Positions 1 through 9,259 of a DNA stretch of 64,000 nt are shown here, in pieces (within the stretch, counting starts at the first letter, position 1; each line of letters starts with the position of its first letter). This DNA comes from Rhizobium sp. RU36D. GTDB lineage: Bacteria; Pseudomonadota; Alphaproteobacteria; Rhizobiales; Rhizobiaceae. The stretch spans positions 496,001 through 560,000 of the forward strand of contig NZ_FWXU01000001.1 of assembly GCF_900176345.1 (NCBI RefSeq). Reading direction: 5' to 3'. Both the position numbers and the translations under genes were made by a program. The notes beneath the pieces are model-generated. The model had not been told where the DNA came from. It saw only the letters and a program-made list of their open reading frames with translations, and did not search any database.

Positions 1-164
1 CTCTCTACGCAACGGCTCTGGAACTGGATTGGCCGCGGCGCAGCAAAAGCGCGCGGACTTGTCTTCCGTCAAGAATGACTGGTTTCTGCACAACGAAATG
101 CGCAAATCGCGACGCCGGAACGCCCGTCGCAATAGCGAGAGATAGCGATGGGCTTTAGGTCATG
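1..164. other. left edge, no supported gene
   Basis: This stretch lies downstream of the minus-strand dehydrogenase that ends at 165. The three plus-strand frames are open from the edge to stops near 78, 146 and 155, so the tail of a gene entering from the left is possible. None of the three tails reads as a recognisable protein end. No terminator hairpin was recognised. Confidence 0.4.
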
Positions 165-1277
165 TCAGACATCGATCCAGCGCCGCTCCACGAAGGAACG
201 CGCCATGGCATGCACGCTCTGCTCGATGCGCAGACCCTGCTGGAAATCGATCACATGGGCGCTTTCACCCTGGATTGCCCCGATCAACTCGCGGCATTCG
301 ATGATCTTGAGATCATTGAAACCCAGGCCATGTCCGGGTGCCGGAATGAAGCGGTCGTAAGGCTTGTGCGCCGGTGCCGTCAGCACCCTTGCAAATCCCT
401 GCTCGGTGGAGCGTCCGCTCGCCTGATAGAGTTCAAACTCGTTCATGCGCTCCTGGTCGAAAAGGATCGCCCCCTTGGAGCCGTAGATCTGCAGAGCGAT
501 GCGGCTCTTGCGCCCCCAGGCGGAGCGGTTCGCCATCAGCACCGCGGACACGCCCCCTTCGAGCCGCATCAGCACGGAGGCCAGGTCATGGTTCTCGACC
601 TTGCGGGCTCCGCCCGCGGCGGTCGGTCGTTCGGCATAGGGTTTGGCCATGTCGGCAATCACAGACTTCGGATGACCGAAGAGGACCGAGAGCAGCGACA
701 AGGGATGAACGGCAAAATCATCGAGTGCGCCATAACCGGACGACGCCTCGCTCTTCCAGTAGAACAGGGCCTGGGGATCGGCCATGAAGTCCTCGTCCAT
801 CTCGACGCGGACATGGTTGACGGCGCCGATCGCCCCTTCCTGGATCAGTGTCCTGATATGCCGGATGACGGGGTTCTGGATGTAGTTGTAGCCCATGACG
901 GCCACCTTGCCGGCCCGCCGTGCGGCAGCGGCCATGCGCTCGGCATCGACAAGCGCCGGCGCCATCGGCTTTTCGCACCAGACATGCTTTCCGGCCTCAA
1001 GCGCCGCAACCGCCATTTCCGCATGGAAGGCATTGGGCGTGGTCACAGAGATCACGTCGATGTCGGGATCATCAAGGAGATCGCGCCAGTTGCCGGTGGA
1101 TTTCGCAAAGCCGAGCTCCGCCGCCTTGCGGGTTGCGGTTTCCGCATCCACCTCCGCCAGTGAGACGAGGCGAGGCCGGGCGACGTCACCAAAGGTGCTG
1201 GCAACGCCATTCCAGGCCAGCGCATGGCATTTTCCCATATAGCCGGTCCCGATGAGACCGATACCAAGTCCCGACAT
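165..1277 (-). CDS. Gfo/Idh/MocA family oxidoreductase, probable inositol dehydrogenase paralogue
   Basis: This 370-residue protein is a cytoplasmic NAD(P)-dependent dehydrogenase of the Gfo/Idh/MocA family. The Rossmann motif GTGYMG is at residues 10-15 and the family EKP motif, which holds the catalytic lysine, is at 102-104. The start is well supported by AGGAGGGGAGC just upstream. It is the last gene of the minus-strand iol operon, 24 bases after iolB. That position suggests oxidation of an inositol isomer such as scyllo-inositol, or of a related cyclitol or sugar. The exact substrate is inferred from context only. It is clearly distinct from the iolG copy at 8205. Confidence 0.8.
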   Translation of the reverse strand: MSGLGIGLIGTGYMGKCHALAWNGVASTFGDVARPRLVSLAEVDAETATRKAAELGFAKSTGNWRDLLDDPDIDVISVTTPNAFHAEMAVAALEAGKHVWCEKPMAPALVDAERMAAAARRAGKVAVMGYNYIQNPVIRHIRTLIQEGAIGAVNHVRVEMDEDFMADPQALFYWKSEASSGYGALDDFAVHPLSLLSVLFGHPKSVIADMAKPYAERPTAAGGARKVENHDLASVLMRLEGGVSAVLMANRSAWGRKSRIALQIYGSKGAILFDQERMNEFELYQASGRSTEQGFARVLTAPAHKPYDRFIPAPGHGLGFNDLKIIECRELIGAIQGESAHVIDFQQGLRIEQSVHAMARSFVERRWIDV

Positions 1278-1301
1278 GCTCCCCTCCTAAGGTCTTTCAG
1301 T

Positions 1302-2117
1302 CTATGTTTGTGGATTGTCCCGGCGGAAGATCCAGTCGTGATCAGGATGGTTCTGGAACCGCCATTTGCGCAGCGGCCCGGCCATGACATTCAGGTAATA
1401 CATGTCGTAGCCATAGGGCGCGCCGCAGGGATGATGGCCTTTCGGCACCAGCACCACGTCGCCATCGGACACGGCCATGGTCTCGTCCAGCGACCCATCC
1501 TCCGTGAACACCCGCTGGAAGCCGAAGCCCTGGGCGGGGTTGAGCCGGTGGTAATAACTCTCCTCCAGATAGGTCATCTCGGGAAAGCGATCCTCGTCGT
1601 GGCGATGCGGCGGATAGGACGACCAGTTGCCCGAGGGCGTGAAGACTTCCGTCACCAGCAGGCTGTCGGCCACATCGCGCTCTTCCATCGCGATGGGGAA
1701 AATGTAGCGCGTATTGGCGCCCTGCCCGCGCTGGGTGAGCGCAATACCGGAAGGACCGATGACGGTCGCTTCGCGGCCGGGCATGGCCGGCGCCGTGCAG
1801 ACCGCCAGTGTGCAGTCGGTGGTCGCGTTTGCAGACCATGAGGCCCCGGCGGGAATATAGACGCAGTGCGGCGGCTTCTGCTCGAACACGTTCATGCGGT
1901 CGCCGAGTTCGCCGAACACCTTGCCGCCGCCTTCGATTTCCGCCTTGCCCTCCACCAGCACCAGGATCACTTCCGTGTCACCGGTTGCCTCGGCAGCGCT
2001 ATCGCCCGCTTTCAGCCTGTAGAGCCCGAAACCGACATAGCCCCAGCCGGCGCTTTCAGGCGTGATGTCATGCACCTTGCCGGTTGTCGCGACTGGCTTG
2101 CGCAGCAGATCGCTCAT
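1302..2117 (-). CDS. iolB: 5-deoxy-glucuronate isomerase IolB
   Basis: IolB (271 residues) isomerises 5-deoxy-glucuronate to 2-deoxy-5-keto-gluconate, the step that feeds IolC in myo-inositol breakdown. It is a bicupin metalloprotein. The likely metal ligands are visible as HRH at 171-173 with Glu180, followed by the conserved stretch around YLEESYYHRLNP. The length is normal for the family. Its ATG overlaps the stop of the preceding small membrane-protein gene by four bases (ATGA), so the two are translationally coupled. It sits inside the iolC-D-E-B order typical of rhizobia. Confidence 0.95.
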   Translation of the reverse strand: MSDLLRKPVATTGKVHDITPESAGWGYVGFGLYRLKAGDSAAEATGDTEVILVLVEGKAEIEGGGKVFGELGDRMNVFEQKPPHCVYIPAGASWSANATTDCTLAVCTAPAMPGREATVIGPSGIALTQRGQGANTRYIFPIAMEERDVADSLLVTEVFTPSGNWSSYPPHRHDEDRFPEMTYLEESYYHRLNPAQGFGFQRVFTEDGSLDETMAVSDGDVVLVPKGHHPCGAPYGYDMYYLNVMAGPLRKWRFQNHPDHDWIFRRDNPQT

Positions 2118-2356
2118 TCCTCATCTCCGCCTTTGTCGGTTGAAGCTTCGCCCGCGGCCGGCGGCCGGGGTTTATTTTTTTCATACATGTAGATGAGTTC
2201 GTAGGCCGCATAACCGGCAGCGGCCAGGAACATGATCGCCCATGCGATCTGGTTGTTCGCCAACTCCACCACCCCCCAGACTGCCGGCGCCACCACAGTG
2301 ACGATACGAACCCAGAGCTTCTGGAACATGGGGTGGTTGGAATCGAGAAACTTCAC
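2114..2356 (-). CDS. small two-helix membrane protein inside the iol operon
   Basis: About 80 residues; not recognised as a named family. Two hydrophobic segments can be seen, roughly residues 15-33 and 36-56, followed by a charged tail rich in Lys, Pro, Glu and Asp, so it is probably an inner-membrane protein. I chose the GTG at 2356 because AAGGA lies six bases upstream. A TTG at 2362 in the same frame has no room for a ribosome site. The gene begins right at the iolE stop and overlaps the iolB start by four bases, so it is embedded in the operon and should be co-translated with iolE and iolB. A role in inositol uptake or in anchoring the pathway is possible but not shown. Confidence 0.65.
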   Translation of the reverse strand: MKFLDSNHPMFQKLWVRIVTVVAPAVWGVVELANNQIAWAIMFLAAAGYAAYELIYMYEKNKPRPPAAGEASTDKGGDEE

Positions 2357-2358
2357 GT

Positions 2359-3258
2359 TCAATCCTTGTCCAGGCCAGCCTCCCGGGCCATGGCCTTCAG
2401 CGATGTCAAACCGAGGCTCTGGTATTCGAAGGGGTTGCGGACATCAGGGTCCTGCTCGGCTTCGATTACCAGCCAGCCTTCATAGCCGTGTTCGGCGGCG
2501 ATTTTAAGCACCGGCGGGAAATTCACGCCGCCCTCGCTGTCGCCAGGCACCGTGAACACGCCACGACGCACGCCTTCGAGGAAGGACAGCTTTTCGTTGC
2601 GCACCTGCGCTGCGATCACGGGACGCACATTCTTGGCATGGATATGGCTCACGCGGCCCATGTGGTTGCGGGCCAGCCGCTCCGGATCGCCACCGCCGAA
2701 CAGGCAATGTCCCGTATCCAGCAGCAAACGCGCATGCGGGCCGGTATGGGCCATCAGCCTGTCGATTTCCTCTTCGCTCTCGACTATCGTACCCATGTGA
2801 TGGTGGTAGACCAGCGAGATCCCTTGGGCTGCCGCATATTCGGCAAGAGCCTCGACACCCGCCCCGAAGCTCGTCCAGTCGCCATCGGCAAGCCTGGGCC
2901 GGTCGTTGACCGGCTTGCTGTCATCGCCGTGAATGGCGTTCGACGTCTCGCAGACGATGATGACCTTGCAGCCCATCGCCTTCAACAGGTCGAGCGCCGG
3001 CTGCATCGCAGCCTTTTCCTCCTCCACCGAATGGGTCAGGAGGTTCAGCGAGTGCCAGCCGGAGACATAGCGGAGACCGCGCGGCTCCAGCACGGCCTTG
3101 AGACCAGCAGGGTCCTGCGGAAACTTGTGGCCCTTCTCGATGCCGTCGAAGCCGATCTTCGCGGTTTCATCAAGGCACTGCGCGAGGCTGATATGGGCGC
3201 CAAGCGTGCGGTCGTCGTCGTTGGACCAGGCAATGGGGTTCGTACCGTAGGAGATCAT
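2359..3258 (-). CDS. iolE: inosose dehydratase IolE (2-keto-myo-inositol dehydratase)
   Basis: IolE (299 residues) removes water from 2-keto-myo-inositol to give the diketone substrate of IolD. It belongs to the xylose-isomerase-like TIM-barrel superfamily. The N-terminal IAWSNDD stretch and the histidine- and acid-rich strands (YHHHMGT near 150, DTGHCL near 185, VSHIHAKN near 208, VIEAEQDP near 270) match the metal site of that fold. It follows iolD with a two-base gap, which is tight operon packing. Length and position are normal. Confidence 0.95.
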   Translation of the reverse strand: MISYGTNPIAWSNDDDRTLGAHISLAQCLDETAKIGFDGIEKGHKFPQDPAGLKAVLEPRGLRYVSGWHSLNLLTHSVEEEKAAMQPALDLLKAMGCKVIIVCETSNAIHGDDSKPVNDRPRLADGDWTSFGAGVEALAEYAAAQGISLVYHHHMGTIVESEEEIDRLMAHTGPHARLLLDTGHCLFGGGDPERLARNHMGRVSHIHAKNVRPVIAAQVRNEKLSFLEGVRRGVFTVPGDSEGGVNFPPVLKIAAEHGYEGWLVIEAEQDPDVRNPFEYQSLGLTSLKAMAREAGLDKD

Positions 3259-3260
3259 GA

Positions 3261-5084
3261 TCAGCGTCTTTCCTTCAGCGCCGCCTCATAGGCCGCGCGG
3301 GCATTGTTGACTTCGGCACGCGCCGAGACCTGGGGGACGGCAACGTCCCACCAATAGCCACCGGCGCCAGGGGTTGGATAGGGATCCGTATCGATGACGA
3401 TGACGGTGGCAACCGTCGCGTCGCGCGCGGCATCCAGCGCGGCTTCGAGTTCGGCGATGGACGAGACTTTGTTTGACTGCGCCCCCATGGCGGCCGCATG
3501 GGCGGCAAAGTCGATCGCGACGGGGTTCACATGGCTGGTATGGGCATAGAGGTTGTTGAACTCGGCGCCACCGGTCGCCATCTGCAACCGGTTGATGCAG
3601 CCATAGCCGCGGTTGTCGGTGATCACGACTGTGATCTTCACGCCAAGCGCGACGGCTGTCGCCAGCTCCGAATTCATCATCATGTAGGAGCCATCGCCCA
3701 CCATGACGACCACATCGCGGCCGGGCTCCGCCATCTTGATGCCGAGACCGCCGGCAATCTCATAACCCATGCAGGAGAAGCCATATTCCATGTGATAGGA
3801 AAGCGGCAGCTTGGCCTTCCAGAGCTGATGAAGCTCGCCCGGCATGGTGCCGGCGGCACACATGACGACGGTATTCTCCCGCGAGGCCCGCTGCACCGCG
3901 CCGATGACCTGCATGTCCGTCGGCAGTTGGTTGCCATCTTTGGGCGCCGCCGTCACCGCATCTGCCTTGGCAAACCAGGCGTCCTTGATGGCGGCGTCAG
4001 GCGCATCAAAGCTGATGTCGCCGAGGGCAGCGCTCAGCATCTCCAACCCGATCCGGGCATCCGCCACCAGCGGCAGCGCGTCATGCTTGGCGCTGTCATA
4101 GGGCTGCACGTTCAGCGCCAGGATGCGTCGATCCGGGTTCTTGAACAGCGCCCAGGAACCGGTGGTGAAATCCTGGAAACGGGTGCCGACCCCGATCACC
4201 AGGTCGGCCTTTTCGCTGACGATATTGGCGCTTTCCGCCCCGGTCACGCCAACCGGCCCAAAATTCAATCCGTGATCCCAGGCCAGGGCCGATTTGCCGG
4301 CCTGGGTCTCGACCACAGGTATCCGATGCTTCTCCACGAAGTTCTTGAGGGTTTCCGTCGCGCCGGAAAAATGCACGCCACCGCCGGCGACGATCACGGG
4401 GTTTTTCGCAGCACGGATCGCGGCCACAGCCTCCGCCAGTTCTGCCTCGTCGGGCCGCGGACGGCGCTGGCGCCAGACCTTCTTCTCGAAGAAGCTTTCC
4501 GGAAAATCATAGGCCTCGGCCTGCACATCCTGGCAGAAGGACAGGGTCACCGGACCGCATTCCGCCGGATCGGTCATCACCCGGAAGGCGCGCGGCAGGG
4601 CCGTCAGCAATTGCTCGGGGCGCATGATCCGGTCGAAATAGCGGCTGACTGGCTTAAAGCAGTCATTGACCGTCATCGTGCCGTCGCCGAAATCCTCAAG
4701 TTGCTGCAAAACGGGATCGGGTCCGCGGTTGGCGAAGACATCGCCCGGCATGAGCAACACAGGCAGGCGATTGACATGGGCGAGTGCTGCCGCCGTCACC
4801 ATATTGGCGGCCCCCGGGCCGATCGACGACGTCACCGCCATGGCGCGCTGGCGGCGCAACTGCTTGGCATAGGCAATCGCCGCATGGGCCATCGACTGCT
4901 CGTTCTGCCCGCGATAGGTCTTGAGCCTGTCACGGACGCCATAAAGCGCCTCGCCAATCCCCGCGACATTGCCATGGCCGAAGATAGCCCAGACGCCGGC
5001 AATGAAGGTATCGCCTTCTTCGTTGTACTGGTTGGCGATATAGAGCATGGCGGCCTGCGCCGCCGTCAGTCGGATCGTCTTCAT
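3261..5084 (-). CDS. iolD: 3D-(3,5/4)-trihydroxycyclohexane-1,2-dione hydrolase IolD
   Basis: IolD (607 residues) is the thiamine-diphosphate-dependent ring-opening hydrolase of inositol catabolism, producing 5-deoxy-glucuronate. The N-terminal NEEGD region supplies the cofactor-activating glutamate. The ThDP/Mg motif begins with GDG at about residue 463 and continues to the downstream asparagine. I chose the ATG at 5084, four bases after the iolC stop, where GAGGAATT (overlapping the end of iolC) serves as ribosome site. A longer reading to 5171 would run into iolC and is not needed. Confidence 0.95.
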   Translation of the reverse strand: MKTIRLTAAQAAMLYIANQYNEEGDTFIAGVWAIFGHGNVAGIGEALYGVRDRLKTYRGQNEQSMAHAAIAYAKQLRRQRAMAVTSSIGPGAANMVTAAALAHVNRLPVLLMPGDVFANRGPDPVLQQLEDFGDGTMTVNDCFKPVSRYFDRIMRPEQLLTALPRAFRVMTDPAECGPVTLSFCQDVQAEAYDFPESFFEKKVWRQRRPRPDEAELAEAVAAIRAAKNPVIVAGGGVHFSGATETLKNFVEKHRIPVVETQAGKSALAWDHGLNFGPVGVTGAESANIVSEKADLVIGVGTRFQDFTTGSWALFKNPDRRILALNVQPYDSAKHDALPLVADARIGLEMLSAALGDISFDAPDAAIKDAWFAKADAVTAAPKDGNQLPTDMQVIGAVQRASRENTVVMCAAGTMPGELHQLWKAKLPLSYHMEYGFSCMGYEIAGGLGIKMAEPGRDVVVMVGDGSYMMMNSELATAVALGVKITVVITDNRGYGCINRLQMATGGAEFNNLYAHTSHVNPVAIDFAAHAAAMGAQSNKVSSIAELEAALDAARDATVATVIVIDTDPYPTPGAGGYWWDVAVPQVSARAEVNNARAAYEAALKERR

Positions 5085-5088
5085 CGCG

Positions 5089-6996
5089 TCAATTCCTCCC
5101 CGAACGGGCGCGGTCCCATGTCTCGCAAAGCCCGCGATACTTTTCCGCCATGGCGGCCACGGCCGCCTCATCGGTCATGGCGCCGGCAAGCCATCGGCGG
5201 GCGGCATCGCCAAAAATGGTGCGGCCGACGGCAAATCCCTTGACCAGGTCGAACCGGGCGGCGGTCGCAAAGCTCTCCTCCAACTCCGCCGTCGGCGCAT
5301 CAAGCCCGAGAACAACGATGCCGCGCACATAGGGATCGTGCTTCTTGATGGCCGCACAGGCATTGGCCCAGGACGCCTCGGATTTCATCGGCTCCAGCTT
5401 CCACCAGTCGGGATAGACCCCGATCTGGTAAAACCGATCGATGATGCGGGCAACCGTTTGGTCGTCGGTCGCCGATACCTTGGAGGGAATGACCTCCAGC
5501 AGCATTTCCAGCCGGTTGCGGCGTGCGGCGGCAAACAGTCGCTTGACCGTCTCCTCCTGTCCGGTCCGCATCTCCTCGCTGTCATCAGGATGATAGAAAC
5601 AGAGAACCTTGACGACGTTTTCGACCGGCCACTCCGAAAGGCCGCCAAAATCGGGGCCAAGTTCCGGCTCCAGCGTCAAAGGACGGGAGCCCGGCCACTC
5701 GACCGGCCGGCCGATCCAGAGCCCCGTGCCCGTGGCCTCGAACAAGGCATCGCGGCCCAGGCGGCCGTCGCACAGGATGCCATAACCCGACTTGCCGCCG
5801 GAAACCGTAAGGGCCGCCTTCAGGCAGAGCCGCTTGAACGCGCCGATCCGTTCCGTCGGCACCCCCGCTTCCTCGGCGATCGCTTCGAGCTGCATGCGGT
5901 GATCAAAGGCAAAGACCCGCATTTGCGGCCACTCAACCTTGCGATTGGTCGACCAATGCACCTGCTCCAAGGCCTCGTCCTTGCGCAGGGCGGGATTGCG
6001 AATGCCGGTACGGAAGAAATATTGCAGCTCTTCCCAGCTGGGATAAGCCGGGGTGCAGCCATGACGGGACACAGCAAAGGCACCGCAGGCATTGGCGTAT
6101 TTCAGCGATGTCGGCCAGTCCTCACCGGTCAGCCATCCCTTGAGCAGCCCTGACATGAAGCCGTCGCCGGCACCCAGTACGTTGAAAACCTCGATCGGGA
6201 AGCCCTGCCCCGTCTGGCCTTTGTCGAGACTGTCGGCGATCTCGCCGTCAAACACCACGGCACCCATCGGCCCGCGCTTGCAGACCAGCGTGGCCTTCGA
6301 CACCTTGCGAACAGCCTTCAGCGCCTCGATGGTATCGGTAGAACCGCCGGCAATGTGGAATTCCTCTTCCGTGCCGACGATCAGGTCGAACAGGTGAAGT
6401 GTGGCTTGCAACTTCGCGGTCACGGCCTGGCTTTCGATGAACCGGCTTTCCCCTGCGCCATGTCCGGCAAGCCCCCAGAGATTGGGGCGATAGTCGATGT
6501 CGAGCGCGGTCTTGGCACCGTTCCTGCGGGCCAGGTTCAAGGCCTTCAGAACAGCCGCTTCCGTGCGCGGATGCGACAGATGCGTGCCCGTCGCGCAGAC
6601 GCACCGGGCTTCCGCGATGTAGGCCGGATCGATATCGTCTTCGCACAGCGCCATGTCGGCGCAGTTCTCGCGATAGAAGATCAGCGGGAACTGATGCTGA
6701 TCGCGGATGCCAAGCAGAACCAGGGCGGTCAGCCGCTCCGGGTCGGTCTTGACGCCCCTGATATCGACGCCCTCGCGGATGAGTTGTTCGCGAATGAAGC
6801 GCCCCATATGCTCGTCGCCCACCCGCGTCAGCAAGCCCGAGCGAAGGCCAAGCCGCGCCGTGCCGGCAGCGATATTGGTGGGGGAGCCGCCGATATACTT
6901 GTTGAACGAGGCCATGTCTTCAAGGCGCCCGCCGACCTGCGCGCCATAAAGATCCACAGACGATCGGCCGATCGTGATCAGGTCGAGTGATGACAA
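5089..6996 (-). CDS. iolC: 5-dehydro-2-deoxygluconokinase IolC fused to DUF2090
   Basis: This 635-residue two-domain protein carries a PfkB/ribokinase-type kinase in residues 1 to about 325, which phosphorylates 2-deoxy-5-keto-gluconate. GGSPTN near 37-42 and GAGD at 275-278, with the catalytic aspartate at 278, are visible. The C-terminal DUF2090 domain resembles an aldolase barrel and probably relates to the next step, the IolJ-type cleavage. This fusion is the usual form in rhizobia. The start codon is TTG at 6996, chosen because GGGAGGT lies five bases upstream and no ATG is suitably placed. It is the first structural gene of the operon. Confidence 0.93.
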   Translation of the reverse strand: MSSLDLITIGRSSVDLYGAQVGGRLEDMASFNKYIGGSPTNIAAGTARLGLRSGLLTRVGDEHMGRFIREQLIREGVDIRGVKTDPERLTALVLLGIRDQHQFPLIFYRENCADMALCEDDIDPAYIAEARCVCATGTHLSHPRTEAAVLKALNLARRNGAKTALDIDYRPNLWGLAGHGAGESRFIESQAVTAKLQATLHLFDLIVGTEEEFHIAGGSTDTIEALKAVRKVSKATLVCKRGPMGAVVFDGEIADSLDKGQTGQGFPIEVFNVLGAGDGFMSGLLKGWLTGEDWPTSLKYANACGAFAVSRHGCTPAYPSWEELQYFFRTGIRNPALRKDEALEQVHWSTNRKVEWPQMRVFAFDHRMQLEAIAEEAGVPTERIGAFKRLCLKAALTVSGGKSGYGILCDGRLGRDALFEATGTGLWIGRPVEWPGSRPLTLEPELGPDFGGLSEWPVENVVKVLCFYHPDDSEEMRTGQEETVKRLFAAARRNRLEMLLEVIPSKVSATDDQTVARIIDRFYQIGVYPDWWKLEPMKSEASWANACAAIKKHDPYVRGIVVLGLDAPTAELEESFATAARFDLVKGFAVGRTIFGDAARRWLAGAMTDEAAVAAMAEKYRGLCETWDRARSGRN

Positions 6997-7087
6997 GACT
7001 ACCTCCCTGCCGACATCAGTGCTGACGACGCCGCTTCTGCTCCGGGCGCTCTCTCCCAGGGGATGAACACCTCTTCCTCTTGTTATT

Positions 7088-7101
7088 GGACTTTAAATTC
7101 T
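7088..7101 (-). promoter_or_regulatory. candidate IolR operator upstream of iolC
   Basis: Read on the minus strand this is AGAATTTAAAGTCC, about 90 bases before the iolC start. It resembles the second element AGAATATACATTCC at 8093-8106 in front of iolG, and both approximate the GGAA-N6-TTCC pattern that I recall for the Sinorhizobium IolR repressor. The match is imperfect, so this is an inference. Confidence 0.4.
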
Positions 7102-7127
7102 ATTTTTGCATTTTTCAATACAAATAT

Positions 7128-7946
7128 TCAGTCTTCTTGCCGGGCCGTTCCAACGGCGACCGACAGGGTGATGGCAAGACAGAGGGTCGCGGACAAGGAA
7201 CGGAAGGCTCCAAAATCCACCTCGGACACGGAGAGCGTCACGGCATTGAATTTCCGCAGCGGACTGACAATCGTATCGGTCACGGCAACGACCGGGATAT
7301 TCCGCGCCGAAACCGATTCCACTAGGTCGACGGTCTCTGCCGAATAGGGCGAGAAGGTAATCGCCAGCAGGACATCGCCGGGACGGATCGCGTGGTGATT
7401 GTCGAGCTTGCCGACCGCGCTGTGCAGCATGGCCGGAACGTTCATCTTCTCAAACGCATAGGCCATGTAGCTGGCCACTGGGAAGGAGCGGCGCATGCCG
7501 ATGATATGGATCATCTGCGCCTTGGCCAGCAACTGCACTGCCTGTTCCAGCGCCTGCGGCTCTACCGTCTTGAGCAGGCCCTCCAGGGAGGTGCGACCTG
7601 CCTCGACGAATTCCGCCAGAAGCGCGCTGGGGCTTCCCTCCGCCTTTTCACGCAGGTGATGCAGACGCGTGCTGTAGTCCGGCCAGCCGCCGACAAAGGA
7701 TTCGCGGAACAGCTTCTGCATCTCGGAAAAGCCGGTAAAGCCGAGAATCTGGCAGAACCGCATGAAGGCGGACGGCTGCACGCCAGCACCTTCGGCCATT
7801 TCCGCAACCGTCGAAACGGCAATCCGGTCCTTGTTCGCGGCGACGAAATCTGCGCATTGGCGGAGCCGTTTTGGCAGGCCCTCCGACACCTCCAGCAGCC
7901 TCTCCTCAAATGCCTTGATCGTGGCCGGCGCGCCCGTATCTCCCAT
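7128..7946 (-). CDS. iolR: RpiR-family repressor of inositol catabolism
   Basis: This 272-residue protein has an N-terminal HTH_6 domain, with helix-turn-helix around residues 35-60 (STVAEMAEGAGVQPSAFMRFC). A C-terminal SIS sugar-phosphate-binding domain starts near residue 130 (IHIIGMRRSFPVASYMAYAF). RpiR-type IolR represses the iol genes in rhizobia and is released by an inositol intermediate. It lies directly upstream of iolC and divergent from iolG, with AAGGAACGAC before the ATG. It could be cotranscribed with iolC, or iolC could have its own promoter in the 131-base gap. Confidence 0.88.
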   Translation of the reverse strand: MGDTGAPATIKAFEERLLEVSEGLPKRLRQCADFVAANKDRIAVSTVAEMAEGAGVQPSAFMRFCQILGFTGFSEMQKLFRESFVGGWPDYSTRLHHLREKAEGSPSALLAEFVEAGRTSLEGLLKTVEPQALEQAVQLLAKAQMIHIIGMRRSFPVASYMAYAFEKMNVPAMLHSAVGKLDNHHAIRPGDVLLAITFSPYSAETVDLVESVSARNIPVVAVTDTIVSPLRKFNAVTLSVSEVDFGAFRSLSATLCLAITLSVAVGTARQED

Positions 7947-8048
7947 GTCGTTCCTTCCGAGGATATCTTGAGCATCCAGGTTTGCCCCAAATGCCCTATC
8001 CCTTTGTTTTAATGCAATTCCCGATGCAAACCGGTTGCCGCTCCTGAG

Positions 8049-8065
8049 GTCAATAGTCTATTGAC
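8049..8065. promoter_or_regulatory. 17-base perfect palindrome between iolR and iolG
   Basis: GTCAATAG-T-CTATTGAC is perfectly symmetrical. Its right arm overlaps a TTGACA hexamer (8061-8066) that could be a plus-strand -35 box for iolG, with a weak -10-like TAGCAA 17 bases on. The position and symmetry fit a repressor operator for the divergent iolR/iolG promoters. Confidence 0.55.
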
Positions 8066-8092
8066 ATAAACGATATCGCAATCTAGCAAAAT

Positions 8093-8106
8093 AGAATATA
8101 CATTCC
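8093..8106 (+). promoter_or_regulatory. candidate IolR operator upstream of iolG
   Basis: AGAATATACATTCC has the inverted half-sites GAA-N6-TTC and differs by one base from GGAA-N6-TTCC, the pattern I recall for IolR. A related element lies in front of iolC at 7088-7101. It lies about 100 bases before the iolG start. Confidence 0.45.
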
Positions 8107-8204
8107 AAACGAAGATTTCGACGACGCACTCGTGCACGCCGAATCTCTCGAGCTAGAGGCGATCCCGCTCGCACAATAGGGCGTGGACGAGGGAGGAAAA
8201 CAAG

Positions 8205-9200
8205 ATGGTAACGAAACTCGCCCTGCTGGGCGCCGGACGCATCGGCAAGGTACATGCCAAGGCGATTGCCGAAGACAAGCGCGCCAAGCTGGTGGCCGTG
8301 GCAGATGCCTTTCCCGAGGCCGCCAATGCCATCGCCGCCCAGACCGGCTGCGCGGTAAAGACGATCGACGAGATCGAAGCCGACAAGGATATCGATGCGG
8401 TCATCATCTGCACCCCGACGAACACCCATGCGGACCTGATCGAGCGCTTTGCCCGCGCCGGCAAGGCGATCTTCTGCGAAAAACCGATCGACCTCGATGT
8501 CGCCAGGGCCAAGGCCTGCCTGGAAGTCGTCCGCTCGGTCGGCGGCAAGGTCATGCTGGGTTTCAACCGTCGCTTCGACCCGCATTTCCGCGCCGTGCGC
8601 AAAGCCATTGATGATGGCACCATCGGCAAGGTCGAGATGGTGACCATCACCAGCCGCGATCCCGGTCCGCCCCCGGCCGAATACATCAAGGTCTCCGGCG
8701 GCATTTTCCGTGACATGACGATCCACGATTTCGACATGGCGCGCTTCCTTCTCGGCGAGGAGATCGACACGGTCATGGCCTCCGCATCGGTGCTGGTCGA
8801 TCCTGTCATCGGCGAACTGGGCGACTACGACAGCGCAAGCCTGATCCTGACGACCAAGAGCGGCCGCCAGGCGGTGATCTCAAACTCCCGCCGCGCTTCC
8901 TATGGCTATGACCAGCGGATCGAGGTTCACGGGTCGCTTGGCTCTGTCGCAGCCGAGAACCAACGCCCGGTTTCGATCGAGGTGGCGACCAAGGATGGCT
9001 ATACCAGGCCGCCCCTGCACGACTTCTTCATGACGCGCTACACCTCGGCCTATGCCGCCGAAATCTCTGCCTTCATCGACAGCCTGGAAAACGGCACGCC
9101 GATGGCGCCCTCGGCGGAAGACGGGCTCATTGCGCTCGCTCTTGCGGATGCCGCCATCCGGGCTGCGAAGGAAGGAAAGACCGTCAAGGTCGCGTCCTAA
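8205..9200 (+). CDS. iolG: myo-inositol 2-dehydrogenase IolG
   Basis: IolG (331 residues) oxidises myo-inositol to 2-keto-myo-inositol with NAD+, the entry step of the pathway. The Rossmann motif GAGRIG is at 9-14 and the EKP motif at 92-94. The catalytic D170-xxx-H174 pair also matches the family. GGGAGG lies about ten bases upstream of the ATG. It is transcribed divergently from iolR over a 258-base control region and ends in a clear terminator, so it is probably a single-gene unit. Confidence 0.93.
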   Translation: MVTKLALLGAGRIGKVHAKAIAEDKRAKLVAVADAFPEAANAIAAQTGCAVKTIDEIEADKDIDAVIICTPTNTHADLIERFARAGKAIFCEKPIDLDVARAKACLEVVRSVGGKVMLGFNRRFDPHFRAVRKAIDDGTIGKVEMVTITSRDPGPPPAEYIKVSGGIFRDMTIHDFDMARFLLGEEIDTVMASASVLVDPVIGELGDYDSASLILTTKSGRQAVISNSRRASYGYDQRIEVHGSLGSVAAENQRPVSIEVATKDGYTRPPLHDFFMTRYTSAYAAEISAFIDSLENGTPMAPSAEDGLIALALADAAIRAAKEGKTVKVAS

Positions 9201-9231
9201 ACGCCCCTTCCAGGTTTTTGAATTTGGAGAA

Positions 9232-9259
9232 GGTCCGTCCGCAAGGGCGGACCTTTTTT
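9232..9259 (+). terminator. rho-independent terminator after iolG
   Basis: A stem of GGTCCGTCC with GGCGGACC, one G-U pair and a short GCAAG loop, is followed at once by six T residues. It lies 31 bases after the iolG stop. Confidence 0.9.

Noticed and set aside
3498..5243. Long open frame (581 codons) on the plus strand opposite iolD and the end of iolC
   Set aside because: It lies entirely antisense to clear iol genes, has no recognisable domain, and is explained by GC-rich codon bias that suppresses stops on the opposite strand.
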